From contig CAZBMS010000005.1 of assembly GCA_964493125.1 (NCBI GenBank), forward strand, positions 1 through 53,162: DNA of 53,162 nt, read 5' to 3'. The notes beneath the pieces were generated by a model. The model was not told where the DNA came from and searched no databases. It was given only the letters and a program-made list of their open reading frames with translations. Both the position numbers and the translations under genes were made by a program. This document shows, one piece after another, positions 8,674 through 17,770 of the stretch (position 1 is the first letter of the stretch; each line of letters begins with the position of its first letter). The DNA comes from QGNO01 sp964493125. GTDB taxonomy: Bacteria > Chloroflexota > Dehalococcoidia > Lucifugimonadales > QGNO01.

Positions 8674-9564
8674 TTAGTTGAGTTGCTTGCCAGTGAGTTT
8701 AGTATAGGCTTCACTGTACCGTTCGCTAGTTTTGTTGACTATTTCTTCTGGTAATTCGGGTGATGGGGGTTCGTGGTTCCAGCCGGCTTCATTCAGCCAA
8801 TCCCTTACAAATTGCTTGTCGTAGTTTGGTTGAGATTGGCCAGGTTGATATGTACTGCTTTCCCAGAATCTACTGGAATCTGGGGTTAAAAGCTCATCGA
8901 TCAGAATCAATTCGCCATTTAGTAGACCAAATTCCATTTTGGTGTCTGCTATTATTATCCCACGTTCCTTTGCATAGTCGTGTGCGAACTTATATATTGC
9001 TAGGCTGGTCTCTTCTAGTTGCTTGGCTAACTTTTCTCCGACCATATTCACCACTTGTTCTATAGGCATATTGGTATCATGCGTATCCTCTGATTTAGTG
9101 GTAGGTGTGAAAATTGGATTTGGAAACGCATCGCCTTCCTTTAATCCGGCCGGTGCTGGCTCCCCAAAGATAGTCCCATCGGCTTTGTACTCGTTCCATG
9201 ACGAACCTGCAAGATATCCCCTTATAATGCATTCGATATCTATACGTTCAGCACGTTTTACTATCATGGATTGTTGCGCTAATTCCTTAGAAATGGATGG
9301 AATCGATGGCTTAAAATCGTCGCTTACGGAGTCGGCGAGGGATACGAAATGATTAGCCACTATATGACTGGTTTTTTCGAACCAGAACTCAGATATCTTA
9401 GAGAGAATCTTTCCTTTTTCGGGAATGCCGTTAGGAAGGACTACATCAAACGCAGATATTCGATCCGTAACCACCATGAGTAGGTATCCATCTCCTAGAT
9501 CATAGGTATCTCGTACTTTGCCTCGATGCAACAAGTTATCCAGATTTGTATTTAACGTTACCAA
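8674..9564 (-). CDS. purC: Phosphoribosylaminoimidazole-succinocarboxamide synthase
   Basis: SAICAR synthetase: joins aspartate to CAIR with ATP in de novo purine synthesis. Family hallmarks: LLHRGKVRDTYDLGDG (nucleotide-binding strand), VVTDRISAFDVVLPNGIPEKG, ECIIRGYLAGSSWNEY, and IIIADTKMEFG followed by LIDELLTPDSSRFW. At 296 aa it is the longer eukaryote-like or plant-like form rather than the 240-aa E. coli form. The start is a TTG (9562-9564) with a good GAGAGGG ribosome site 7 nt upstream. No ATG lies near the conserved N-terminus. Confidence 0.96.
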   Translation of the reverse strand: MVTLNTNLDNLLHRGKVRDTYDLGDGYLLMVVTDRISAFDVVLPNGIPEKGKILSKISEFWFEKTSHIVANHFVSLADSVSDDFKPSIPSISKELAQQSMIVKRAERIDIECIIRGYLAGSSWNEYKADGTIFGEPAPAGLKEGDAFPNPIFTPTTKSEDTHDTNMPIEQVVNMVGEKLAKQLEETSLAIYKFAHDYAKERGIIIADTKMEFGLLNGELILIDELLTPDSSRFWESSTYQPGQSQPNYDKQFVRDWLNEAGWNHEPPSPELPEEIVNKTSERYSEAYTKLTGKQLN

Positions 9565-9591
9565 TTAATTACCCTCTCTTAATTAATTTAC

Positions 9592-9691
9592 NNNNNNNNN
9601 NNNNNNNNNNNNNNNNNNNNNNNNNNNNNNNNNNNNNNNNNNNNNNNNNNNNNNNNNNNNNNNNNNNNNNNNNNNNNNNNNNNNNNNNNNN
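9592..9691. other. Assembly gap (100 N)
   Basis: Exactly 100 unknown bases, the conventional length for a gap of unknown size. It lies between the last readable codon of the GH15 gene and the purC start, so it removes the GH15 C-terminus and any sequence between the two genes. Confidence 0.99.
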
Positions 9692-11553
9692 CTCATTCTA
9701 GAATATTTGGCACCAAAAGTGTGCTTATTAAAAAGGCAAGCAGTGTTGATAATACCAGCATGGGAATATGTTTGTGGGAAATTCCCCAACAAATTTCCAG
9801 TTTCAGGGTCTATCTGTTCGCTTAGCAGCCCTAAGTCGTTACTGCTGGCAATCAATTTATCATACAAAGTACGAGCTTTCTCAGTTTCTCCTAACAAGAT
9901 TAAGTTATCTATTAGCCAAAATGTACATATTATGAATGCACCTTCGCTTCCTTCTATCCCGTCATTATAACCTTTATACCTGTAAACAAAACCTTGTGTT
10001 GAAGTTAGCTCTTTTTCGATCGCTCTAATTGTCGAAATACTTCTTGGATCTCTGGGGTTTATAAAACCAACAAGTGGCATTGTTAGTAGAGAAGCATCAA
10101 GTAAATTGCTGCCATAAGATTGTACGAAAGTACCCTTTTCAGGATTAAATCCTTTGTCTAGAATATCCTTTTTGATCTCCAAGCGAGTTCTTTTCCATTT
10201 GTCGATATGTCGATTGTCTTGGAGATAACTGGCTGTTTTTATTGCTCTATCAATTGCCACCCAGCACCAAACCTTGGAGAAAACGAAATGATCCTGATTC
10301 CCGCGTGTTTCCCATATGCCGTCATCGGCATTTCCCCAGTTACGTGAGACATAATCCACGATGTTTATCAAGAATTCCCAATAGGACTCGTTTATTTCCC
10401 CTCCTTTCTGAGCGTATATCTGCGCCGCATCCAAAATTTCTCCGTAAATGTCTAGCTGGACTTGAGAGTAGGCTGCGTTCCCGACACGGACTGGCTTAGA
10501 GTTATGGTAGCCTTGGAGATTAGGCATTTCTATTTCTGTAAGTTGTCGTTCCCATTGTAGCCCGTACATAACTTGGAGGTCATTTGCAAATCCGTTAGTA
10601 CTTTTAGTTAGCCAATCCGCAAAGGCTTTTGATTCTTCTAAATATCCCAATAAAGAAAGGGAGGAAACTCCGAAAGAAGCATCTCTTATCCAAGTATAGC
10701 GATAGTCCCAGTTTCGAACGCCGCCGATTTGCTCTGGTAATGATGTAGTCGGAGCCGCTACGAACCCGCCAGCGGGTTGATATGTTAGTGCCTTTAGTGT
10801 CAATGCACTTCTCTCGACTGCATCTTGGTCTATTCCACTGTATGTTCCAGCCGATGACCACATATTCCAAGAATCTATAGTTTTGTTGAGGGTTAATTCT
10901 AAGTCATCAAAGCTGAAGACTTTTGCATTATTGGGCCTAGATTGTTCGTCAGAGTATAGAAGTACATGGATTTTTCTAGAAGTATCCAATCTGCCTTCTG
11001 CTCTGAGGCCGTTATTCCATTCGCTCATTGGTGCAGAGCATGCTAGAGATATTTGGTAGTTATCACCTTCTATCACTCCGAAATGTTCGTTGGTAAGGAT
11101 AGGCCTTGGTGTGATATTACCGTAATAAAACCTGGGATAGCATTCCATAAGAAATTGTGTCGTTCCACTGATACATTCGAATGTCCTTATTAGTCTTGGG
11201 TTTCCATCGGCTGTGTCAGGTAAATTGGCGTTAAAGCGATTACCATATATTGGCATAAAATCAGTTAATTTAGAGACTCCTGAGCCTGTTTTGAAGGTGG
11301 TTTCTAAAACGTTGGTTCGGGGGATATATCTTCTGTTTACAGTGAAATCTCCTACGGGAGCTAATTTAAAATGACCTCCGCAGTTCCAATCTAGTAGTCT
11401 TCCAAATATTGAGGCGCTGTCAAACTTGGGCAGGCAGAACCAGTCTATTGACCCCTGTCGGGATATTAGAGCAGAGGATCGCATATCACTGATTAGCCCA
11501 TAGTCGGATATTGGAGGATATGTATTAGAGTTGACGTTTTCTAGTACGGGCAT
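9692..11553 (-). CDS. Glycoside hydrolase family 15 (glucoamylase/trehalase-like), 3' end lost in gap
   Basis: About 620 readable residues of a GH15 enzyme with an (alpha/alpha)6 barrel that would release glucose from alpha-glucans or trehalose. Family marks: ISDYGLISDMRSSALISRQG then IDWFCLPKFDS at the start, GGVRNWDYRYTWIRDASF, GYHNSKPVRVGNAAYSQ then QLDIYGE, IWETRGNQDHFVFSKVWCW (catalytic acid region), and GNLLGNFPQTYSHAGIINTA near the end. The last motif suggests only a few residues are lost. I prefer the ATG at 11553, just after the purB stop. An upstream TTG at 11592 would add 13 residues and overlap purB by 35 bp. It has no signal peptide, so it is probably cytoplasmic and acts on stored glycogen, maltodextrin or trehalose. 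Confidence 0.9.
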
Positions 11554-11557
11554 ACGC

Positions 11558-12850
11558 TTAAATGCCGGCTCTGGAAAAAGTTTCGTCAACAAAGCGAGTG
11601 TAATATTGGTAGTCGAATAATTGGGCTATGCTTGAAGGATCGAGAGAGGAGGCCACTTCTTCTTCTGCCAAAATTAATTCCCTGAAATCAAGTTTGTCAT
11701 CCCATGACTTCATTGCATTTTTTTGTACAATTGCATAGGCTCTCTCTCTGCTCAAACCACCCTGCTCAACCAAACTTAGCAATACACGCTGCGAGAAGAC
11801 TATTCCGCGTGTTGATTCGATATTTCCCATCATCCTTTCTGGGTATACACGTAGTCCTTCCATCACGTAGTTGAACACGCTTAAAATGTAATCTAGGGCC
11901 AAGCATGAGTCAGGTAGTATGATCCTCTCTGCGGATGAATGACTGATATCGCGCTCGTGCCAAAGAGCTACATTTTCTAGAGCCGTTAAGCTGAAACCAC
12001 GTATGAGACGGGCTAGCCCGCATACCCTTTCCGAAAGCTCAGGGTTACGTTTATGAGGCATTGCAGATGAACCGGTTTGCCCTTCTCCGAAAGGCTCTTC
12101 TGCTTCCCGTACTTCAGTTCGTTGCAGTGATCTAATCTCAGTAGCAAATTTTTCGAGAGATGCCGCTATTAGCGCAAGTGTTGATATAAAGTTGGCATAT
12201 CTGTCACGTTGGATTATTTGGTTTGATATTGGAGCTACTTGGATCCCGAGTTTATTACAGACACTTTCTTCGATTGATGGGGTGATGGTCGCATGCGTAC
12301 CCACGGCACCAGATATTTTACCGACAGATATCTGTTCTTTTGCGAATTTTAGTCTTTCTTCATGACGGTTCATTTCATCCCACCAAATCGCAAGTTTCAG
12401 ACCGAAAGTGGTAGGTTCTGCATGAATTCCATGCGTGCGACCCATCATCAGCGTATTCTTGTATTCAATTGCTTTTAGACGCAGAGTGTCTCTTAGGCTT
12501 GTGACCTCGTTCAAGAGAAGTTCAGCTGCTTCAATCATTTGTAAGCTTTGGGCAGTGTCTATTACGTCGCTTGATGTGAGCCCAAGATGAATCCAGCGTC
12601 CCTCATCTCCTAGATTCTCTGTAATTGACCTGGTAAAGGCAGTCATATCATGACGTGTTTTTTCAAAAATCTCATTCATTAGATCAAAGTTATAAGAGGC
12701 TTTTCTGAGCTTTTTAATGTCCTCTTCAGGGACAACTCCGGCCTCGGCCCAAGCTTCACATACCGCTAGTTCAACTGCGAGCCACTTGTCATACTTGTTA
12801 TGCTCTGACCAAACGCTTTTCATCTTGGGCCTAGAATATCGATCAATCAT
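11558..12850 (-). CDS. purB: Adenylosuccinate lyase
   Basis: Fumarase/aspartase-superfamily lyase acting twice in purine synthesis, on SAICAR and on adenylosuccinate. The superfamily signature GSSAMPHKRNPELSERVCG is intact, with MMGRTHGIHAEPTTFG (catalytic His), LTSSDVIDTAQSLQM and the family start MIDRYSRPKMKSVWSEHNKY. At 430 aa it is the usual length for the B. subtilis-type enzyme. The start ATG overlaps the end of the upstream HAD gene by 8 bp. Confidence 0.96.
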   Translation of the reverse strand: MIDRYSRPKMKSVWSEHNKYDKWLAVELAVCEAWAEAGVVPEEDIKKLRKASYNFDLMNEIFEKTRHDMTAFTRSITENLGDEGRWIHLGLTSSDVIDTAQSLQMIEAAELLLNEVTSLRDTLRLKAIEYKNTLMMGRTHGIHAEPTTFGLKLAIWWDEMNRHEERLKFAKEQISVGKISGAVGTHATITPSIEESVCNKLGIQVAPISNQIIQRDRYANFISTLALIAASLEKFATEIRSLQRTEVREAEEPFGEGQTGSSAMPHKRNPELSERVCGLARLIRGFSLTALENVALWHERDISHSSAERIILPDSCLALDYILSVFNYVMEGLRVYPERMMGNIESTRGIVFSQRVLLSLVEQGGLSRERAYAIVQKNAMKSWDDKLDFRELILAEEEVASSLDPSSIAQLFDYQYYTRFVDETFSRAGI

Positions 12851-13502
12851 TGTTTTCCCCGATAATTTCCTTTTCCAAATGTTTAGTGACTTCGAAGAAG
12901 TCGTGAAGTTCTATATGTCGTAAGTTTTCTTTTTTGCACAACTCTAGCAGCCCAGATCTGGCGAAAACCAAGTCGGTCTTCCTGGCTGGGCAGAAGTCAG
13001 ATATGCCGTCGCCTGCGTAATAAACTCGATGACCTGACTCTTGGTATTTTTCAACAATAGAACACTTGCAGTTGCCCCATTTGGAACAGTCATCACGAGT
13101 GTAATTGTAGTCAAACTTTATGCCGCTGCTTGAAAATTGTGTTCCAACTGAAAATGTCGGTATCCATTCTAGATTTTCACGTTGAATTAGTGCTTCTACG
13201 TAAAAATCTAGACCGTATGTCACTATTCCTAACTCAACGCTATTATCCTTACAAAAATTCGCTAAATTTAGAAATCCCGCCCGAAGGTTTGCGAATTTCC
13301 TTACATGAGCTTGCAGTACAGATTTTTCAGTAGTCAGATTTCTAAATGGTGCTTCGAAGTATTCTTTCGGGACAATTTTTCCTTGATGGAATTGCTCTAT
13401 CAATTCCCGCCAGTTTTGTGGACCAAATTTGTCTAGCACAAGATGGGCGACATTTTGATCTGCTGTCGTATCATCGAAGTCACAAAGAATAGCCAAGCTC
13501 AT
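12843..13502 (-). CDS. HAD-superfamily phosphatase, MtnX/SerB-like
   Basis: A 219-aa haloacid-dehalogenase phosphatase. Motif I is LAILCDFDDTTADQN (nucleophile Asp and acid/base Asp). Motif II is in ELGIVTYGLDFYVEAL, with Thr in place of the more usual Ser. The acidic metal motif is VYYAGDGISDFCPARKTD. The helical cap inserted after motif I and the GDGxSDxCPA form resemble the MtnX (methionine salvage enol phosphatase) and HAD-IB groups. The substrate is not determinable. No other methionine salvage gene is present, and the tight position between purE and purB (6 bp gap, 8 bp overlap) suggests co-expression with purine synthesis. A Cys cluster (DDCSKWGNCKC) lies in the second half. Confidence 0.8.
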   Translation of the reverse strand: MSLAILCDFDDTTADQNVAHLVLDKFGPQNWRELIEQFHQGKIVPKEYFEAPFRNLTTEKSVLQAHVRKFANLRAGFLNLANFCKDNSVELGIVTYGLDFYVEALIQRENLEWIPTFSVGTQFSSSGIKFDYNYTRDDCSKWGNCKCSIVEKYQESGHRVYYAGDGISDFCPARKTDLVFARSGLLELCKKENLRHIELHDFFEVTKHLEKEIIGENND

Positions 13503-13507
13503 TGCGG

Positions 13508-13966
13508 CTATCCCTCTCTTAACGAATGTCGATAGGCTGAGTACGCATCTTTAATTTTTTCGTGTTTGATGCTTAGTATGCTAGCTGCTAGATATGCAGC
13601 ATTCCTTGCACCCCAGCTACCAACAGCGACACAGGCTACAGGCACTCCTGGCGGCATTTGTACGATTGCGTGTAGGGCGTCTACGCCTTTCAATTCACTG
13701 GTTCCTAGCGGTATACCGATGACTGGAAGATCAGTCCAGGCCGCTACTGTTCCAGGAAGTGCTGCTGCACCTCCAGCACCCGCAATTATGACCTCGATCC
13801 CCCGGTTTTCTGCAGAAACCGCGTAGTCAGCAACTTTTTGAGGGGTCCGGTGGGCAGATATAGCTAGCAACTCGTGATCTATCCCGAGGTTCTCAAGTAT
13901 TGCCAGCGTGTCCTGGACTAAAGGTTCATCTGTTTTGCTTCCAATTACTACACCTACAAGAGGCAT
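13508..13966 (-). CDS. purE: N5-carboxyaminoimidazole ribonucleotide mutase
   Basis: Class I PurE (about 152 aa) converting N5-CAIR to CAIR. Motifs: VGVVIGSKTDEPLVQDTL (phosphate binding), ELLAISAHRTPQKVADYA (the catalytic His is in SAHRTP), IIAGAGGAAALPGTVAAWT, and GVDALHAIVQMPPGVPVACV. The ATG at 13966 has a GGAGGT site a few bases upstream; an in-frame TTG at 13978 would include that site in the coding region and is rejected. Class I PurE needs a PurK partner, not seen here. Confidence 0.95.
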   Translation of the reverse strand: MPLVGVVIGSKTDEPLVQDTLAILENLGIDHELLAISAHRTPQKVADYAVSAENRGIEVIIAGAGGAAALPGTVAAWTDLPVIGIPLGTSELKGVDALHAIVQMPPGVPVACVAVGSWGARNAAYLAASILSIKHEKIKDAYSAYRHSLREG

Positions 13967-13998
13967 AAGCACCTCCAAAAAATATTATATTTCTAATC

Positions 13999-15267
13999 TC
14001 AATTCCTAACATTATCGAAACTGGCTATGTCTTTGCGATAGGAAACGCCATCAAATCTTACGTGTTTTACTGCTTCATAGGCTATTTTACGTGCGCGGGA
14101 AATAGTATCTCCTTGACCAACAACTGTTAAGACGCGTCCTCCACTGGTAACTATACTATCATTATCCAAGTTGGTTCCAGCATGGAATATTAGGGCTGTT
14201 TTCTCTGCATCCTGAAGGCCACCTATACTGAACCCTGTTGTGTAGCTTCCCGGGTATCCTTTAGAAGCCAATACAACTCCTACACAGTGTTGATCACTCC
14301 ATTCGATTCGTGTTTTATTTAGCCTGCCCTGAGCTATCCCAGCCATAATTTCTGCTAAATCTGATTTGAGTCTTGGTAATATTACCTGAGTCTCAGGATC
14401 TCCCAATCTTGCGTTAAACTCCAAAGCTTTGGGCCCTTGTTTGGTCATCATTAATCCACCATAAAGGATGCCTTTATAAGGATTGTTCTCTTTAGCCATA
14501 CCTTCCACGGTCGGGGCAAATATCTGAGTTTCAATCTGCTTGTCTATTTGGGCAGACCAAAATTCAGCTGGACTGTAACATCCCATTCCTCCGGTATTAG
14601 GACCTAAATTGCCGTCGTAAGCCCTTTTGTAATCGCAGGCGGATACTAGGGGAGAATGGTATTCTCCGTCTACGAACGAAAAAACGGAGACCTCTTTCCC
14701 TTCTAGATATTCTTCAATTACTACGGTTTGCCCAGCATTTCCAAGGATACTTTTGTTCATAAATGCGTCCAATGCTGTGGTCGCTTCAGCTTTGCTCTTC
14801 GCGACCACAACACCTTTGCCAGCCGCCAAACCATCAGCTTTTATTACTATGGGCAGTTGAACTTGTTCGATGAAATTGGAAGCTTCCAAGTAATTGTCGA
14901 AGGTCATACTTTCTGCACAAGGAATTTGATGCCTCTTCATGAATTGTTTAGCAAATGCTTTACTGCTTTCCAGTAAGGCTGCGGATCGTTTAGGGCCCGC
15001 TATCATTAGTTCCTTATCCTTAAACTTGTCGACTATTCCCATGCTGAGCGGGCCCTCAGGACCTACAATGGTTAGGTCAATATTTGCATCTTTACAAAAT
15101 TTGATCAGATTCGGGACATCGGTGGAGTCTATAGTTATATTTTTACTTATCTGTTCAGTGCCAGCATTACCTGGTGCGATGAATAGATTGTTGACATTTG
15201 GACTCTGCCTTAGTTTCCACGCTATAGCGTGCTCACGACCGCCATTACCTATGAGTAAAACGTCCAA
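13999..15267 (-). CDS. purD: Phosphoribosylamine-glycine ligase
   Basis: GAR synthetase, an ATP-grasp enzyme joining glycine to phosphoribosylamine. Visible: VLLIGNGGREHAIAWKL at the N-terminus, VGPEGPLSMGI, the ATP-grasp PIVIKADGLAAGKGVVVA, GPNTGGMGCYSPA, and the metal-binding ALEFNARLGDPETQVILPRL. At 422 aa it is normal. The start is a TTG (15265-15267) with AAGGGG 7 nt upstream; the family always begins at this point, so no upstream start is needed. Confidence 0.96.
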   Translation of the reverse strand: MDVLLIGNGGREHAIAWKLRQSPNVNNLFIAPGNAGTEQISKNITIDSTDVPNLIKFCKDANIDLTIVGPEGPLSMGIVDKFKDKELMIAGPKRSAALLESSKAFAKQFMKRHQIPCAESMTFDNYLEASNFIEQVQLPIVIKADGLAAGKGVVVAKSKAEATTALDAFMNKSILGNAGQTVVIEEYLEGKEVSVFSFVDGEYHSPLVSACDYKRAYDGNLGPNTGGMGCYSPAEFWSAQIDKQIETQIFAPTVEGMAKENNPYKGILYGGLMMTKQGPKALEFNARLGDPETQVILPRLKSDLAEIMAGIAQGRLNKTRIEWSDQHCVGVVLASKGYPGSYTTGFSIGGLQDAEKTALIFHAGTNLDNDSIVTSGGRVLTVVGQGDTISRARKIAYEAVKHVRFDGVSYRKDIASFDNVRN

Positions 15268-15340
15268 ATTGAGATCCCCTTGTTTTTGTATCCAGCGGTA
15301 TCATCGATTTCAACAAACTAGTTAATTAATGGTTTTTTGT

Positions 15341-17017
15341 CTATTCCCACTCAATAGTCCCTGGAGGTTTACTCGTAATGTCGTAGACTACTCGATTGAC
15401 TTCAGGCACTTCGTTTACAATGCGGTTTGATATATTGGCAAGGACTTCATATGGCAATCTTGCCCAGTCAGCGGTCATAGCATCTTGACTAGTTACTGCC
15501 CGTATTGCGACAGCATATCCGTAAGTTCGAGAATCTCCCATCACTCCAACACTTCGGGCATCTGTTAAGACAGCGAAGCTTTGCCAAAGGTCTCTGTACA
15601 AATTCGCTCCCTTTATTTCATCCATAACTATCCAGTCGCATGATCGCAATATTTCGAGTTTATCTTTGGTGACTTCGCCTAGAATTCTTATTGCCAATCC
15701 AGGTCCAGGGAAAGGCTGTCTGTATATAATTTCTTCAGGCAAACCTAATTCTAGTCCAGCTTCTCTCACTTCGTCTTTGAAGAGGTATCTCAATGGCTCG
15801 ACAAGCTTCAGTGACATTGTGGAAGGTAAACCTCCAACGTTATGGTGAGTTTTTATCTTTGCTGATGCGGATCTCTCTACAGTCTGACTTTCAATAACGT
15901 CTGGATATAGTGTTCCTTGTGCTAAGAATTCAACAACCCCTAGTTTTTCTGCAGCAACCTCTTCAAAAACTTTTATGAATTCTTCACCTATTGCGTGTCG
16001 TTTTTTTTCTGGATCTGTTACGCCATCAAGCCTCCTCAAGAACCGGTCTTCGGCTTTAACATGAATTAGGTTAAGACCCATATGTTTTTCAAACACATCT
16101 ATTACGCGTTCAGGTTCTTCTCGTCTCATGAGGCCGTTGTTTACGAATATACATGTCAGTTGGTCTCCAATGGCTTTATGGAGAAGCAATGCAACAACGG
16201 CTGAGTCTACTCCTCCAGACAGAGCACATATTACTTTTCCAGTTCCCACCTGTTTTTGAATATTGGCCAAGGATTGCTTCACGAAGTTTTGGGGAGTCCA
16301 TAAGGCACTGCAGCCACAAATCTTGTAAAGGAAATTGGTTATAAGGTCCTTACCTTGTGGTGTGTGAACCACTTCTGGATGAAATTGCAATCCAACTATG
16401 TTGCCATTCCCCATAATGGCTATAGGCGAGTTATCAGTGTATGCGAGAGAGTTGAACCCAGGTGGGAGTTTGTTGATTTGGTCACCGTGGCTCATCCAAA
16501 CTGGTAGGCTAGGGGGGATGTTAGCAAAAAGCGGCATGTCAGGACCGTTCTGATGTAAAACAGCGTGTCCATATTCTCTTTCTTTGGCGGGGATTACTTC
16601 CCCCCCCAATTGGTGGGTTAGAACCTGCATACCATAACAGATGCCCAAAACGGGAAGCCCGCTTTCGTATACCCATAGGGGAGCTAATGGTGCACCCTTG
16701 TCGTAAACGCTAGACGGTCCTCCAGAAAGGATAATCCCCTTTGGATTAATCTTCTTCACTTCATTCCATGTAGCGTCATGTGGAACTATTTCGCAGTATA
16801 CTTGGCTTTCACGAACTCTCCGAGCAATCAGCCTGCTGTATTGAGAGCCGAAATCAATAATTACAACAGCCTCTTCCTGATTTTGTGTGGTTTGCTCAGG
16901 AAGAGGCTGTTGTCCTCGATTTTCTTTAGCTATCTCCAAGTATGTGGAGACTTCCAGATCATCACTTGTCGATACCCGGCGAGAGGTTGAAATGTCTTCT
17001 TCCTTATCCAGCTCCAA
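15341..17017 (-). CDS. guaA: GMP synthase (glutamine-hydrolysing)
   Basis: Converts XMP to GMP. Domains in order: class I glutamine amidotransferase (about 50-240; catalytic Cys in VLGICYGMQ, FHPEVVHTPQG), ATP pyrophosphatase PP-loop (VICALSGGVDSAVVALLLH, about 265), and the C-terminal dimerisation domain ending PPGTIEWE. At 558 aa it carries about 48 extra N-terminal residues, acidic and Ser/Thr/Gln-rich, before the usual start at VVIIDFGSQYS. The TTG at 17017 is only 1 nt from a GGAGG site. The in-frame CTG two codons later is 7 nt from that site and may be the real start. It is first in the purine transcription run. Confidence 0.95.
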   Translation of the reverse strand: MELDKEEDISTSRRVSTSDDLEVSTYLEIAKENRGQQPLPEQTTQNQEEAVVIIDFGSQYSRLIARRVRESQVYCEIVPHDATWNEVKKINPKGIILSGGPSSVYDKGAPLAPLWVYESGLPVLGICYGMQVLTHQLGGEVIPAKEREYGHAVLHQNGPDMPLFANIPPSLPVWMSHGDQINKLPPGFNSLAYTDNSPIAIMGNGNIVGLQFHPEVVHTPQGKDLITNFLYKICGCSALWTPQNFVKQSLANIQKQVGTGKVICALSGGVDSAVVALLLHKAIGDQLTCIFVNNGLMRREEPERVIDVFEKHMGLNLIHVKAEDRFLRRLDGVTDPEKKRHAIGEEFIKVFEEVAAEKLGVVEFLAQGTLYPDVIESQTVERSASAKIKTHHNVGGLPSTMSLKLVEPLRYLFKDEVREAGLELGLPEEIIYRQPFPGPGLAIRILGEVTKDKLEILRSCDWIVMDEIKGANLYRDLWQSFAVLTDARSVGVMGDSRTYGYAVAIRAVTSQDAMTADWARLPYEVLANISNRIVNEVPEVNRVVYDITSKPPGTIEWE

Positions 17018-17068
17018 GCCTCCAGTTTAACGGGGATTTTTGATCGAGTTTGAGCGTAACACCTGTGC

Positions 17069-17074
17069 TATACT
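17069..17074 (+). promoter_or_regulatory. Putative extended -10 element ahead of tsaC
   Basis: TATACT directly preceded by TGC gives a TGn extended -10 box, 51 bp before the tsaC/ywlC ATG in the divergent guaA-tsaC gap. No good -35 hexamer is visible at 16-18 nt, as is common for extended -10 promoters. Confidence 0.35.
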
Positions 17075-17125
17075 CGGTCAAGGCAAAGACAGCCATAAAT
17101 TAATGGGTTTACTAAGTAAGTATCT

Positions 17126-17770
17126 ATGAATATACAAAATGCTATTGAAGGTTTATCACCTAGGATTAGAAGTCAGATTGAATTAGGAGTGGATATCTTG
17201 GCTAAAGGCGGGCTATTAGCATACCCTACCGACACCGTTTATGGACTGGGAGCAGATTTTTCGAATGAAATGGCGGTTAAGAAGGTTGTGAGCGTCAAGA
17301 AGAGAAAGGAAACCATGGGTCTTCCATTACTGTTATCTAAATCTGAAATGCTTCCTATTGTCACACAAAATATTTCTCCGATGGCTTGGACTCTAATGGA
17401 GAATTTTTGGCCTGGACCATTAACTTTAGTACTCCAGAAAACTAAAGATGTGTCGCATGTTGTTTCTGGGGGCAGACCTACAGTTGCTGTAAGGGTGCCG
17501 GACCATCCTGTGCCTCGTGTTCTAAGTGAGTGGTTGGGCCGACCAATAGTTGGAACCAGTGCTAATATTACAGGTTCCCCATCTGCGGAATCTGGTGCTC
17601 AGGCAGCATCCCAGATTGGTGAACTTGTAGATTTAGTTATAGAAGGTTCAAGCTTCGGGCGTTTAGAATCCACAATTGTAGACTTTACTGATAAATATCC
17701 TAAGATCCTAAGGCAAGGTGCTGTTCCTGCTGAAGAGCTCCAATTATTCTGCCCATTACTATCATGTTAA
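17126..17770 (+). CDS. tsaC: L-threonylcarbamoyladenylate synthase
   Basis: YrdC/Sua5-family enzyme making the threonylcarbamoyl-AMP used for t6A modification of ANN-decoding tRNAs. Motifs: LLAYPTDTVYGLGADFSNE, VSVKKRKETMGLPLLL (KxR nucleotide-binding pair), VAVRVPDHPVPRVL and VGTSANITGSPSAESG. At 214 aa it has only the YrdC domain, without the long Sua5 C-terminal extension. It overlaps the next gene by 7 bp. Confidence 0.92.
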   Translation: MNIQNAIEGLSPRIRSQIELGVDILAKGGLLAYPTDTVYGLGADFSNEMAVKKVVSVKKRKETMGLPLLLSKSEMLPIVTQNISPMAWTLMENFWPGPLTLVLQKTKDVSHVVSGGRPTVAVRVPDHPVPRVLSEWLGRPIVGTSANITGSPSAESGAQAASQIGELVDLVIEGSSFGRLESTIVDFTDKYPKILRQGAVPAEELQLFCPLLSC

